This document shows, piece after piece, positions 55,532 to 64,000 of a stretch of DNA of 64,000 nucleotides. How positions within the stretch are numbered: position 1 is the first letter of the stretch; every line of letters starts with the position of its first letter. The stretch is from NCBI RefSeq assembly GCF_043555975.1, contig NZ_JBIGIA010000007.1, forward strand, positions 186,001 through 250,000, given 5' to 3'. The notes under the pieces are model-generated. The model was not told the DNA's origin and did not search any database. It saw only the letters and a list, made by a program, of their open reading frames with translations. The translations under genes and the position numbers were made by a program. The stretch is from Pelomonas nitida. GTDB lineage: Bacteria; Pseudomonadota; Gammaproteobacteria; Burkholderiales; Burkholderiaceae_C.

Positions 55532-56845
55532 TCAGCGGTCCTTGCTGAGCTTGCCCTTCACGTTGTTCGGGTCACCCATGACGAAGACGGTGTAGACACC
55601 GTTGGCGGTCAGCGGGGTCAGGCCCGTCGAAGTGCCCGATGCCGGGTTGTAGATCGCGTCGACCTTCAACGGCGAGTTCACCGTGACGGCGGCGCCGGTC
55701 GACGAGTTCATGTTGGCCGGCACCGAGCTGGTACCCGGCAGCACATTGCTGGCCTGGGTCTGGTAGTCGACGTTCAGCGACGCAAGCGCATTGGCCGCAG
55801 ACATGCCGTTGACCAGACGCATCTTCACGTTGCCGCTGATGGTGGGCAGGCGGTTGTCATCGACGAGAACCGACACCTGCTGCGTCGTTTCATCACCCCA
55901 GACCAGCAGCGTGTACTCGTTCCCGGCCAGGAAGTTGTACGTCGCCGGTCCGACCGGAATGGAGTTGGCTGTGATGGCCACGCTGTTGGCGCCAGCCGTG
56001 AAGCTGTAATAGTCCGTCGTGTTCGGCGGCAGCGACGACGGCAGAATGTTGTTGCCCGAGATCGTGGCCGACACCGGGGCCGTACCTGCCAGCGCGCTGA
56101 CCGCGCGCACGCGCGTCAGCGTGGTGGGGAAGTTCTTGACCGTGCTCTTGTGGAGCAGCGTCATGCCGTTGACCAGCACGCCGCCATCCGTCGCGGTGAG
56201 GATCAAGGTGTTGACGGTGGTGGAATCCAGCGTGACTTCCGGAATCTCCAGGCGCAGGTCGTTGCGCTTGCTATAGCCCGTCACGCAGACACGGAACTTG
56301 CCGGAATTGATGACGTTGTAAATGCTGCCGGTGCTGCCAGCCAGGTTCGTGACCAGCGCCGCTTCGTTCGAAAGCGTGCAGTTCGCGGCCGCGGTCACAT
56401 AGACGTCCAGAGCACCAGCATCCGGCGCCAGGTTCAGGACCTGCAGCTTGGCCCTGTTGGCCTCGGCGGCATCCTGGTTTTCTTCAATCAGCGACGGGCG
56501 GACGGCACCAGCGAAGCCGGAGAGGACGAGTGTGTAGCGACTGTTGGCATTCAGCTGCGGCGTCAGCGCCTGGAGGCTGACGCCCGAGACGCTGTCGAGC
56601 ACCTTGATGCTCGCCGCGCTGGTGCCGACACTGCCGTACTCACCAACGTTGGCGTAGGCAACTTTGCTGCTGACGGCCTTGTCGTCGGCCGTCAGGTCCA
56701 GTGTCGCGAAAGACCGCGTGGCATTGAGCAGCCGCATCTGCGTGTTGGAACCGTCATCGCCGCCGCCGCCGCAAGCGGTCAGAGCAGCGGTGACCGACAG
56801 GCTCAGCGTCAGGGCCAGCCGGTTGGCCAAGGGGGTGAATCGCAT
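55532..56845 (-). CDS. DUF4397 family lipoprotein
   Basis: The 437-residue protein has a lipoprotein signal MRFTPLANRLALTLSLSVTA followed by the lipobox ALTACGGGG. Two beta-rich repeats follow, each of DUF4397 style (MRLLNATRSFATLDLTADDK; LQVLNLAPDAGALDVYVTAA; MRLVNGMSAANALASLNVDY). Such proteins are surface- or periplasm-exposed; the function is unknown. It is closed by the terminator at 55473-55507. Confidence 0.85.
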   Translation of the reverse strand: MRFTPLANRLALTLSLSVTAALTACGGGGDDGSNTQMRLLNATRSFATLDLTADDKAVSSKVAYANVGEYGSVGTSAASIKVLDSVSGVSLQALTPQLNANSRYTLVLSGFAGAVRPSLIEENQDAAEANRAKLQVLNLAPDAGALDVYVTAAANCTLSNEAALVTNLAGSTGSIYNVINSGKFRVCVTGYSKRNDLRLEIPEVTLDSTTVNTLILTATDGGVLVNGMTLLHKSTVKNFPTTLTRVRAVSALAGTAPVSATISGNNILPSSLPPNTTDYYSFTAGANSVAITANSIPVGPATYNFLAGNEYTLLVWGDETTQQVSVLVDDNRLPTISGNVKMRLVNGMSAANALASLNVDYQTQASNVLPGTSSVPANMNSSTGAAVTVNSPLKVDAIYNPASGTSTGLTPLTANGVYTVFVMGDPNNVKGKLSKDR

Positions 56846-57031
56846 CGAGAACTCTCCGAAAAAACCAAACCGCCGGGCCCATCCCAAGAACGCGGATTGG
56901 CGATTAGAACTCAAGCCAGGGAGCGCGGCATTGCCGCCATCTAGCACCGGGTGAAGAACTGTTGCTACCTACCCCCAGCACTGAGGGCAATCCTGCAATT
57001 CTGCCGCGCCCCGCTGGGTAGCATGCGCCGA

Positions 57032-59086
57032 ATGACCTACCCCCACTTGCTGGCCCCGCTGAACCTGGGCTTCACGACGCTGAAGAACCGCGTGCTGATG
57101 GGCAGCATGCACACCGGCCTGGAGGACGGGCGCAAGCATTTCGAGCGCATGGCGGTGTTCTTCGCCGAGCGCGCCCGGGGCGAGGTGGGCCTGATCGTGA
57201 CCGGCGGCTTCGCACCCAACATCGAGGGCTGGGCCAAACCGTTCGCCGGCACGCTGGCGACGTCGGGCGCCGCGCGGCGGCACCGCATCATCACCGACGC
57301 CGTGCATGCCGAGGGCGGCAAGATCGCGCTGCAGATCCTGCACACGGGCCGCTACGGCTACTCGCCGCTGTGCGTGGCACCGTCGCGCATCCAGAGCCCC
57401 ATTTCGCCGTTCACGCCGCGCGAACTCGGCACGGGGGGCATCGAACGGCAGATCCGCGCGTTCATCCGCTGCGCGAAGCTGGCCCGCGAGGCCGGCTACG
57501 ACGGCGTGGAGGTGATGGGCAGCGAAGGCTACTTCATCAACCAGTTCCTCGTCGCGCACACCAACAAGCGCACCGACGCCTGGGGCGGCTCCTACGAGAA
57601 CCGCATGCGGCTGCCGCTGGAGATCCTGGCCCGCATGCGCGAGGCCGTGGGGCCGGACTTCATCATCATCTACCGTCTGTCCATGCTGGACCTGGTGCCC
57701 GATGGCAGCTCGTGGGAGGAAATCGTCGAGCTGGCGCGGCGCGTGGCCCGGGGCGGTGCAACGCTGATCAACACGGGCATTGGCTGGCATGAGGCCCGCA
57801 TCCCTACCATCGCCACCAGCGTGCCGCGCGCGGGCTTCGCCTGGGTGACGGCCAAGCTGCGGGCGCAACTGCGGGCCGAGGGCATCGACACGCCGCTCAT
57901 CACCAGCAACCGCATCAATGCGCCCGACGTGGCCGAGGGTGTGCTGGCCGACGGCGCGGCGGACATGGTCTCCATGGCACGCCCCTTCCTCGCCGACCCG
58001 GCCTTCGTGCAGAAGGCGCGCCTGGGCCGCGCGGACGAGATCAACACCTGCATCGCCTGCAACCAGGCCTGCCTGGACCACACGTTCGCGCAGAAGATCT
58101 CCACCTGCCTGGTCAACCCGCGCGCGGCCTACGAGCAGGAGATCGTCGTGCGCCCGGTGACCGGCAGCGCGAGGAAGCGCCTGGCCGTCGTCGGCGCCGG
58201 CCCGGCGGGCTTGGCGGCCGCGACGACGCTGGCCGAGCGCGGCCACGAGGTGCGGCTCTTCGACGCCGCCACCGAGATCGGCGGTCAGTTCAACATGGCA
58301 CGGCGTGTGCCGGGCAAGGAGGAGTTCGCCGAGACGCTGCGCTACTTCCGCCGCCGCATCGAGGTGACCGGGGTCGACCTGCAACTGGGCCGCCGCGTTG
58401 CCGCCGCCGACCTGACGGGTTATGACGACGTGCTGCTGGCCACCGGCGTCAGCGCCCGCGACCCCAAGATCCCGGGCCAGGCCGAGGGCATCGCACGCGG
58501 CCAGGTGCTGAGCTACATCGACGTGCTGCGCCACGACCGGCCGGTGGGCGCGCGCGTGGCCATCGTCGGGGCGGGTGGCATTGGCTTCGACATGGCCGAG
58601 TTCCTGTTGGAGGCCGGCCACTCGCTGACACTGGACCCGACCGCGTGGCGCCGCCACTGGGGCGTGGGCGACCCCGAGCAGGTGCGGGCGGGGCTGCTGC
58701 GCCCGGCCCCAGCGGCACCGCGGCGCCAGATCACGCTGCTGCAGCGCAAGGCCGGCAAGCTGGGCGCGGGCCTGGGCAAGACCACCGGCTGGATCCACCG
58801 CGCCGCGCTGAAGATGAAGCAGGTGGAGATGCTGGCCGGCGTCAACTACGAGCAGATCACGCCGGAGGGTCTGTGGGTGAGCTACGGCGAGAAGCGGGCG
58901 GATGCCCAGCTCATCGAGGCCGACACCATCGTGCTGTGCGCCGGCCAGGAACCGCTGCGCGAGCTGGAGGCGCCGCTGCGGGCGGCAGGCGCCCGCGTGC
59001 ATTTGATCGGCGGCGCGCTGGAAGCGGGTGAGCTGGACGCCAAGCGCGCCATCCTGCAGGGGACGACGCTGGCGTGCCAGCTCTGA
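57032..59086 (+). CDS. fadH: 2,4-dienoyl-CoA reductase (NADPH), FadH type
   Basis: FadH reduces 2,4-dienoyl-CoA during breakdown of unsaturated fatty acids. It uses FMN, a 4Fe-4S cluster and FAD. The 684-residue protein starts MTYPHLLAPLNLGFTTLKNR, matching FadH, so ATG 57032 was chosen over the one at 57023. The N-terminal TIM barrel has VEVMGSEGYFINQFLVAHTN. The 4Fe-4S cysteines are in NTCIACNQACLDH and STCLVNP. The C-terminal FAD/NAD part has AVVGAGPAGLAAATTLAERG and VAIVGAGGIGFDMAEFLL. All parts are intact. Confidence 0.93.
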   Translation: MTYPHLLAPLNLGFTTLKNRVLMGSMHTGLEDGRKHFERMAVFFAERARGEVGLIVTGGFAPNIEGWAKPFAGTLATSGAARRHRIITDAVHAEGGKIALQILHTGRYGYSPLCVAPSRIQSPISPFTPRELGTGGIERQIRAFIRCAKLAREAGYDGVEVMGSEGYFINQFLVAHTNKRTDAWGGSYENRMRLPLEILARMREAVGPDFIIIYRLSMLDLVPDGSSWEEIVELARRVARGGATLINTGIGWHEARIPTIATSVPRAGFAWVTAKLRAQLRAEGIDTPLITSNRINAPDVAEGVLADGAADMVSMARPFLADPAFVQKARLGRADEINTCIACNQACLDHTFAQKISTCLVNPRAAYEQEIVVRPVTGSARKRLAVVGAGPAGLAAATTLAERGHEVRLFDAATEIGGQFNMARRVPGKEEFAETLRYFRRRIEVTGVDLQLGRRVAAADLTGYDDVLLATGVSARDPKIPGQAEGIARGQVLSYIDVLRHDRPVGARVAIVGAGGIGFDMAEFLLEAGHSLTLDPTAWRRHWGVGDPEQVRAGLLRPAPAAPRRQITLLQRKAGKLGAGLGKTTGWIHRAALKMKQVEMLAGVNYEQITPEGLWVSYGEKRADAQLIEADTIVLCAGQEPLRELEAPLRAAGARVHLIGGALEAGELDAKRAILQGTTLACQL

Positions 59087-59090
59087 CAGC

Positions 59091-59297
59091 TCAGTTGCGC
59101 GACAACGCCCAGAGTTGGTAGAGCGCGTCGTTGTCGTCCTCCGACACCTCCAGGCCCCGGGCGAGGTCGAAGCTGGAGTCATACCAGCCGCAGTCGAGCT
59201 TGCGCGCGCTGGCTTGCCCGCCGACGCCCATCGCCGGGGCCTGCTGCGGCAGCGTGGAGTGGGCCCAGGGGAATTGCGAAGAGCTGAAGAAGTGCAT
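59091..59297 (-). CDS. Small hypothetical protein, 68 residues
   Basis: The ATG at 59297-59295 is preceded by CGGAGGCCGCC, a good ribosome-binding site at six bases. The product MHFFSSSQFPWAHSTLPQQA ends in DNDALYQLWALSRN and is acidic toward the C-terminus. I do not recognise it. A longer upstream start is less likely because the site before it is poor. It converges with fadH. Confidence 0.6.
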   Translation of the reverse strand: MHFFSSSQFPWAHSTLPQQAPAMGVGGQASARKLDCGWYDSSFDLARGLEVSEDDNDALYQLWALSRN

Positions 59298-59458
59298 GGC
59301 GGCCTCCGTTTTGTAAGCTCGACGTCGCTTCAACGTCATGGCGTAAGCATCGTTGCCAAGCGTTTCCGCAGCCATCACCCGGAGGGTGGAACCAGAAGCA
59401 ACCAAGGGGGAGATCCCCCCACCCTGCCCACCCATACCCCTCCAAAGGGGGGTGAAAT

Positions 59459-59545
59459 ATGGGGTCAGCTTGCAGGCCAGCCGGCTCAACCTAATTGCGA
59501 GCCTGCGAGCCTCGGGCCGTGGGCTCAATCCGAACCTGACCCCAT
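59459..59545. repeat. Palindrome-ended repeat element running into the AlkD gene
   Basis: ATGGGGTCAG (59459-59468) and CTGACCCCAT (59536-59545) are perfect 10-base inverted repeats about 67 bases apart. The second arm lies in the last codons of the neighbouring DNA-repair gene. The arms resemble sequences found at the ends of REP-associated transposase units in betaproteobacteria; this is from memory and unverified. Confidence 0.5.
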
Positions 59546-60202
59546 TTTCAGGAGCTCGCGGCGGGCGTCGCGGCCTATCCAGCGGGCGGATGCGTCGCTC
59601 TGTTCGCAGAGACGCTCCGCCACAGTGAGCGCAGGCTCACACAAAGCGGCACTGCGCTTGCCGATCTGGCGCAGCGCCCAGCTGACGGCCTTGCGGACAT
59701 AGTTGCGATCGTCGCTGGCCGCCGCTTCGATCAACGGCAGGCGGGCCAGGAACTCGACGTCCGGCCGCTGCTTGTGATGAACGGCGGCAACAGCCAGCAG
59801 CGCAAAGCCGGCGCGTTTCTCGAATTCCGCCTCGCGTGCCGCCCAGCGAGGGATGGCCTCCCACGCCAGCGGGCTTCTGACGAAGGCGTTGAGGCAGGCC
59901 TGGTCGCAGACATCCCAGGCCGGCAGGCTCGCAACCCACCCGTCCATGTCGGCCGGGGTCAGCCGCGCGGGCTCGGCCACCATGCCCGCGAGGATCTGCG
60001 CATCGGGGATGCCGGTCTCCCACAACGCGAGCGCCAGCCCATGATCGCGCCCCAATTCGCGGGCCAGTGCGCGCAGCGTCGGCACGGCCACGCCCAACCG
60101 GGCGGCACCACCCAGGCCGTAGCGGGCCATCTCGCCCAGCGCCTGCGGGCGCGCGGCAGCTCGCAGAAGGCCGAGGGCAGCATCGAGTCGGTCCACGGGC
60201 AT
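59525..60202 (-). CDS. DNA alkylation repair protein (AlkD-like)
   Basis: The 225-residue all-helical protein has ALGEMARYGLGGAARLGVAV, PTLRALARELGRDHGLALAL and DDRNYVRKAVSWALRQIGKR, the HEAT-like repeat glycosylase pattern of AlkD, which removes alkylated bases. Conserved W and D/R positions of the active cleft are present in WDVCDQ. The last residues, KMGSGSD, and the stop codon are encoded by the repeat arm described at 59459-59545, so the natural C-terminus was probably replaced. Confidence 0.85.
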   Translation of the reverse strand: MPVDRLDAALGLLRAAARPQALGEMARYGLGGAARLGVAVPTLRALARELGRDHGLALALWETGIPDAQILAGMVAEPARLTPADMDGWVASLPAWDVCDQACLNAFVRSPLAWEAIPRWAAREAEFEKRAGFALLAVAAVHHKQRPDVEFLARLPLIEAAASDDRNYVRKAVSWALRQIGKRSAALCEPALTVAERLCEQSDASARWIGRDARRELLKMGSGSD

Positions 60203-60392
60203 GCCGCGACTCTAAGGCCGCGCCTCTGGGCGTGGCGCCAGGCCCGGGCCGGCATCGCTCACGCTGGCGCGACACCAACAGCGGCATGACGACCCGCCTC
60301 CATGCGGCGGGCTCATAAACTGACTCGCAAAACCTGCCAGGCCCTCGGCAAAGGGTCGGGACAATCCTTCCATCGCCCATTCACTGCTCGCC

Positions 60393-61937
60393 ATGAAGCT
60401 GTCGCCCCTGCTCTCGTCGCTCGCACTCGCCCTCTCGCTGGCCGTACACGCCGCCCACGCCAGCCCCGGTCCAGGCGTGAGCTGGCAGTCCGCCGCCGCC
60501 GATGCCGACATCGACCGCGCCTTCACCGAGGCCAAGGCCGCGAAGAAGCCGGTGCTGCTGTACTGGGGCGCCAAGTGGTGCCCGCCGTGCAACCAGCTCA
60601 AGGCCACGCTGTTCAACCGCGCCGACTTCATCGAGCAGAGCAAGGCCTTCGTCGCCGTGGGCATCGACGGCGACGCCCCCGGTGCGCAAAAGCTGGGCAC
60701 GCGCTTCAAGGTGCGCGGCTACCCGACGCTGATCCTGTTCAACCCGAACGGCAGCGAGATCACCCGCCTGCCCGGCGAGGCGGACGCCGGCCAGGTCATG
60801 AAGGTGCTGCAGCTGGGGCTGTCCAGCGGGCGCCCGGTCAAGGCCGTGCTGGCGGATGCCAAGGCGGGCAAGAAGCTCACCGCCAACGAATGGCGGCTGC
60901 TGGGCTTCTATGGCTGGGAGACCGACGAGCAGCAACTGCTGCCCGCCGACCAGCGCGCCGCCACGCTGGCCCAGCTCGCCAAGGCCAGCGAGGGCGTGGA
61001 CGGCGAGACCAACACCCGCCTGTGGCTGAAGTCCATCGGCGCACTGGCCGACGGCAAGGCGACGGACGCCGCGCAGCTGCCCCGCCTGCGCGCCGTGCTG
61101 GCCGACGCCGCGCAGTCCCGCGCGCAGATGGACGTGCTGACCAACGAGGCGCCCGACCTCGTCAAAGCCCTCGCACCCACGGCAGGCGCGACGCGAACCC
61201 AGCTCGTCACCGAGTTCGACGCCGCGCTGAAGCGGCTCAACGAGGACACCACGCTGTCCCGCGCCGACCGCCTGAATGCGCTGCAGGGCCGCATCGACCT
61301 GGCCCGACTGGGCTCGCCCAAGGACGAGCCGCATCCCCAGGGCATGCCGGCCGCCTTGCTGGCCAACGCCCGCGACCAGGCCACCAAGGCCAACCGCGAG
61401 ATCACCGACGGCTACGAGCGCCAGGCCGTGGTCACCGAAGCCGCCCACCTGCTGGGCCGCGCCGGCCTCTGGAAAGAGAGCGACGAGCTGCTGCAGTCGG
61501 CGCTGGCGCGCAGCCACTCGCCCTACTACCTGATGAGCCAGCTGGCCGGCAACGCGAAGAAGCAGGGCAAGAAGGCCGAGGCGCTGCGCTGGTACGAAGA
61601 GGCCTACAACAAGAGCGAGGGCCCGGCGACCCGGCTGCAGTGGGGTGCCACGTATTTCGGTGCCCTGGTCGAGCTGGCGCCCGAGGACACCGCGCGCATC
61701 GAGAAGACCGCCGCCCAGCTCTTCGCCGACGCACAGAAAGACCCCGGCGCGTTCTACGAGCGCAGCGAACGCTCACTGAAGAAGGTGGCGACGCTGCTGG
61801 CCGGCTGGAGCAAGACCCCCGCCCAGGCCGCCGCCGTCGGCCGGCTCAAGGCCCAGCTGGACGGCGTCTGCGGCAAGCTGGATGGCGGCGACGCCCAGGC
61901 CAAGACAGCCTGCCAGGGCTTGATGAAGAAGGCGTGA
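60393..61937 (+). CDS. Periplasmic thioredoxin-like protein
   Basis: The 514-residue protein starts with a Sec signal peptide (MKLSPLLSSLALALSLAVHA, cleavage after AHA or HAS). The thioredoxin fold has KKPVLLYWGAKWCPPCNQLK with the WCPPC redox motif at residues 62-66 and RFKVRGYPTLILFNPNG with the cis-Pro. A long helical C-terminal half (about residues 165-514) resembles a TPR-like or unknown helical array. It may reduce or fold periplasmic proteins. Confidence 0.85.
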   Translation: MKLSPLLSSLALALSLAVHAAHASPGPGVSWQSAAADADIDRAFTEAKAAKKPVLLYWGAKWCPPCNQLKATLFNRADFIEQSKAFVAVGIDGDAPGAQKLGTRFKVRGYPTLILFNPNGSEITRLPGEADAGQVMKVLQLGLSSGRPVKAVLADAKAGKKLTANEWRLLGFYGWETDEQQLLPADQRAATLAQLAKASEGVDGETNTRLWLKSIGALADGKATDAAQLPRLRAVLADAAQSRAQMDVLTNEAPDLVKALAPTAGATRTQLVTEFDAALKRLNEDTTLSRADRLNALQGRIDLARLGSPKDEPHPQGMPAALLANARDQATKANREITDGYERQAVVTEAAHLLGRAGLWKESDELLQSALARSHSPYYLMSQLAGNAKKQGKKAEALRWYEEAYNKSEGPATRLQWGATYFGALVELAPEDTARIEKTAAQLFADAQKDPGAFYERSERSLKKVATLLAGWSKTPAQAAAVGRLKAQLDGVCGKLDGGDAQAKTACQGLMKKA

Positions 61938-61993
61938 GGCGGCCGGTGGTGGGCGGCGACGGGGCGCGGGGCGCCATGAACGGCTTCTAGCGG

Positions 61994-62707
61994 CTAACGC
62001 TGTTCGACGGCGAACGGAATGTCCAGTGCGATGGTCATGGCGCGGGGGGGCGGTTCGAAAGGAACCACGGCCTGCACCGCGCGCAGGGCCTGCTCGTCCA
62101 GCGCGGTGTTGCCACTGCTGCGGCGAATCGTCAGCGATCCCGGCTCCACGCTGCCGTCCGGCCGCAGGCCGAATGCGACCACGGGGGCCCCGGTCGCGCC
62201 GTTGGCCTCGGCCGGGTAGCTGAGCCGGGCCTTGACGGCGCGCTTCAGCGCCACGAGGTAGCGGCGCTGGGCGTCGAGGTCGGGCTCGTCGTGCGGGATG
62301 GTCTGCCGGACCTGCGCCTGGGCGGCGGGGCCGGGGGTTGCCGATGCGGCGGCCTGGGGCGGCGCGTCGTCAGCGGGTGCGGGGCGCGCTTCAACGCGCA
62401 CCGGGCTGTCGACCATTGCAGGCGGCGCGGGCGGCGGCGATGGTGCGCGGCGGGCGGGCTGCAGCGGCTGTGGCGGCCGAGCTTGCGGCGCCGGGCGCGC
62501 GGCAGCTTCACCGGCCCGGGCCTCGTCGGTCTGGCGCTGGGCGACGAGGCCGAACAGCTCGACCACCAGCTTGTCCTGCCGGGGCGCAGCGGGGGCGCGG
62601 GCCCGGACGGCCAGCGCCGGCAGCACGAACAGCACATGCGCCAGCAGCGATGCCGCCAGGCAGCGCCGCAGCGTCCAGGCCCTCGCGGCAGGGGGGGCGG
62701 GTTTCAT
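61994..62707 (-). CDS. tonB: TonB family energy transducer
   Basis: The 237-residue protein has an N-terminal membrane anchor (LRRCLAASLLAHVLFVLPAL), a Pro-rich linker of about 80 residues, and a C-terminal TonB domain (KARLSYPAEANGATGAPVVA, then VEPGSLTIRRSSGNTALDEQ, ending AVQAVVPFEPPP). It transduces proton-motive force to outer-membrane receptors. The ATG overlaps exbD by four bases. Confidence 0.88.
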   Translation of the reverse strand: MKPAPPAARAWTLRRCLAASLLAHVLFVLPALAVRARAPAAPRQDKLVVELFGLVAQRQTDEARAGEAAARPAPQARPPQPLQPARRAPSPPPAPPAMVDSPVRVEARPAPADDAPPQAAASATPGPAAQAQVRQTIPHDEPDLDAQRRYLVALKRAVKARLSYPAEANGATGAPVVAFGLRPDGSVEPGSLTIRRSSGNTALDEQALRAVQAVVPFEPPPRAMTIALDIPFAVEQR

Positions 62708-63084
62708 CCGCTCTGCCGCGTCTGCACGGCCACCCTGGTGAAGCCGAGCTGCTGCAGCACGTCGGCCACGTCGACGAAGCGCTGCAACCGCACGTCCCGG
62801 TCGGCTCGCAGCAGAAAGGGGGTGTCCTTCGGCAGCACCGCCAGTGCGGCCCGCAGCGCCGGCGGCGTGACGCCGCGCCCGTCCAGGAAGATGCTGCCCT
62901 GGGCGTCGATCTCGATGCGCCGGCTGCGGTCGCGGTCCGGCAGGGCGGCCTGGGCCTGGGGCAGATGCACCGGGATGCGGCCGCTGGCGATGAAGCTCGA
63001 TGTCGTGAGCACGATGGTGAGCAGCACCAGCATGATGTCGATGAACGGCACCATGTTCATCGCGTCGATGGGCTCATCTTCCAT
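62704..63084 (-). CDS. exbD: ExbD/TolR family protein
   Basis: The 126-residue protein has an N-terminal membrane helix with a conserved Asp (MNMVPFIDIMLVLLTIVLTT) and a periplasmic domain with the family VLPKDTPFLLRADRDVRLQR region. It forms the proton channel with ExbB. It overlaps exbB by 11 bases and tonB by four. Confidence 0.92.
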   Translation of the reverse strand: MEDEPIDAMNMVPFIDIMLVLLTIVLTTSSFIASGRIPVHLPQAQAALPDRDRSRRIEIDAQGSIFLDGRGVTPPALRAALAVLPKDTPFLLRADRDVRLQRFVDVADVLQQLGFTRVAVQTRQSG

Positions 63085-63505
63085 GGCGCATCCGCCACTG
63101 CAGCGTCAGCACCCGGGCGCGGCGCTGCAATGCGTTGTAGAGCGTCACGGCCATGAGGGCCACCACCAGCCCGGCAGCTGTGGCCTTCAGCGCCAGAGCC
63201 AGGCCCGTCATGATCTGCCCCACGTCGGCCGCTGCGTCCTGGCCCATGCGATGGAAGGTCAGCATGATGCCGAACACGGTGCCGAGCAGCCCGAGATAGG
63301 GCGCGTTGCTGGCCACCGAGGCGATGAGTGACAGGCGCTGCGTGAGCAGCAGCTCCAGCGCATCGGCGCTGAGCACGGCGGCCAGATCGACGTGGCGGTA
63401 GAGACTCCAGCGCTCCAGGCCGGTAGCCACCACCAGCACGCTGAGCAGGCCCAGCAGACCGAGCACGCCGTGGTCGACCAGCGCCGACAACCATTCCATT
63501 TGCAT
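63074..63505 (-). CDS. exbB: ExbB/MotA/TolQ family protein
   Basis: The 143-residue protein starts MQMEWLSALVDHGVLGLLGL and has the core SNAPYLGLLGTVFGIMLTFH, then GLALALKATAAGLVVALMAV, the conserved membrane segments of the family. It is short for ExbB, lacking the extended N-terminus. The operon order is exbB-exbD-tonB, 16 bases after a TpsB-type gene. Confidence 0.9.
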   Translation of the reverse strand: MQMEWLSALVDHGVLGLLGLLSVLVVATGLERWSLYRHVDLAAVLSADALELLLTQRLSLIASVASNAPYLGLLGTVFGIMLTFHRMGQDAAADVGQIMTGLALALKATAAGLVVALMAVTLYNALQRRARVLTLQWRMRHGR

Positions 63506-63521
63506 GGCACACCTCCCTGCT

Positions 63522-64000
63522 TCAGAACACGGCCCCGGCCTGCAGCAGGCCGCGCACGCGGCCATCGCGAGGCAGGGACACCGGCCGCTGGCCCGTCACC
63601 AGCGCAACCTGGGCCTGCACGAACAGCGAGCGCCAGGACAGGCTGTAGCCAAGGCCGACATCGCTCAGGTCCACCCGGTCGGCCGCCGCGTAGCTCGCGT
63701 CGTGCAGGCTGATCTGGCCGGCGTCGGCCACCAGGCTCAGCGCCTGGGTCGTGTCGGCGATGGCCGGCAGCGTGTGGCGCAGCTCCAGGTGGAGCAGATG
63801 GCCGTTGTCGCCGCTGATCGCCTCTCGGTAGGCCGTGACGCCACGCGTGCCGGAAATGGAGAACTGTTCGCTGCTGTCCAGGTTGCGGTGGATGGCGCGC
63901 TGCACGCTCATCGACGCCGAGGCACTGAGCGTGTCGTTCAGCGCGATGCGCCCCGAGGCCGACAGGCTGGCTCGCCCATAACGGCCCACCGAGTTGGCAC
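63522..64000 (-). CDS. Outer-membrane transporter of the ShlB/FhaC (TpsB) type, N-terminal part outside window
   Basis: About 159 C-terminal residues are visible and open to the right edge. The strand pattern and FSISGTRGVTAYREAISGDN, LHLELRHTLPAI and LSDVGLGYSLSWRSLFVQAQ match the C-terminal barrel of two-partner-secretion TpsB proteins (the RGVxAYRE motif recalls the conserved VRGY region). The chain ends in Phe (GAVF), the outer-membrane insertion signature. The gene starts beyond the window, so POTRA domains cannot be checked. Confidence 0.75.
   Translation of the reverse strand, partial: ANSVGRYGRASLSASGRIALNDTLSASASMSVQRAIHRNLDSSEQFSISGTRGVTAYREAISGDNGHLLHLELRHTLPAIADTTQALSLVADAGQISLHDASYAAADRVDLSDVGLGYSLSWRSLFVQAQVALVTGQRPVSLPRDGRVRGLLQAGAVF

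Noticed and set aside
56951..57031. FadH start at 56951 or 57023
   Set aside because: The extra residues have no similarity to the family start, which aligns at the ATG at 57032.

Overview
The window is a piece of chromosome from a high-GC betaproteobacterium of the order Burkholderiales, probably near Rubrivivax, Roseateles or Leptothrix. I infer this from protein style and from the origin-proximal order mnmE-yidC-yidD-rnpA-rpmH | dnaA-dnaN-gyrB. No database search was possible, so the genus is an inference.

Layout. Positions 1-11459 hold the conserved origin region: a partial DUF2145 gene, two small or hypothetical genes, the leftward rpmH-rnpA-yidD-yidC-mnmE series and the rightward dnaA, dnaN and gyrB. 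Positions 11560-27410 are an accessory, lower-GC block. A YgjP-type metallopeptidase and a type I secretion ABC ATPase have both lost their N-termini at one head-to-head junction. They are followed by an HlyD adaptor, a glycosyltransferase, a lipoprotein and a 3557-residue RTX protein with a lipase-like N-terminus. Positions 27754-35541 hold a type I restriction-modification locus in the order hsdR-hsdS-(DUF1016 nuclease)-(hsdS tail copy)-(winged-helix protein)-hsdM. A glutamate dehydrogenase gene follows.

The most interesting region is 37017-44194, a complete RNA-repair/Ro60 locus. The sigma-54 activator gene rtcR faces away from a perfect -24/-12 promoter that reads into Ro60 (TROVE protein), four tandem Y-RNA-like elements, rtcB, an uncharacterised zinc-ribbon protein and rtcA. 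All four RNA elements share a Ro60-type stem with the motif GCGAAUG. Two of them carry an intact T-arm and a 7-8 bp acceptor-like stem closed by a short loop (UUU or GCAA), which makes them circularly permuted tRNA mimics. The likely logic is that RtcR senses damaged RNA and switches on the RNA 3'-end cyclase, the RNA ligase and a Ro60-Y RNA quality-control particle together.

The remainder (44205-64000) is mostly housekeeping or metabolic: OsmC, a DUF1800/DUF1501 secreted-protein pair flanked by a partial osmC copy, two HD hydrolases, a VOC protein, truD, an acyl-CoA ligase, an EamA transporter, a putative nuclease, a DUF4397 lipoprotein, fadH, an AlkD-like protein with a repeat-derived tail, a thioredoxin-like protein, and exbB-exbD-tonB next to the end of a TpsB-type outer-membrane transporter.
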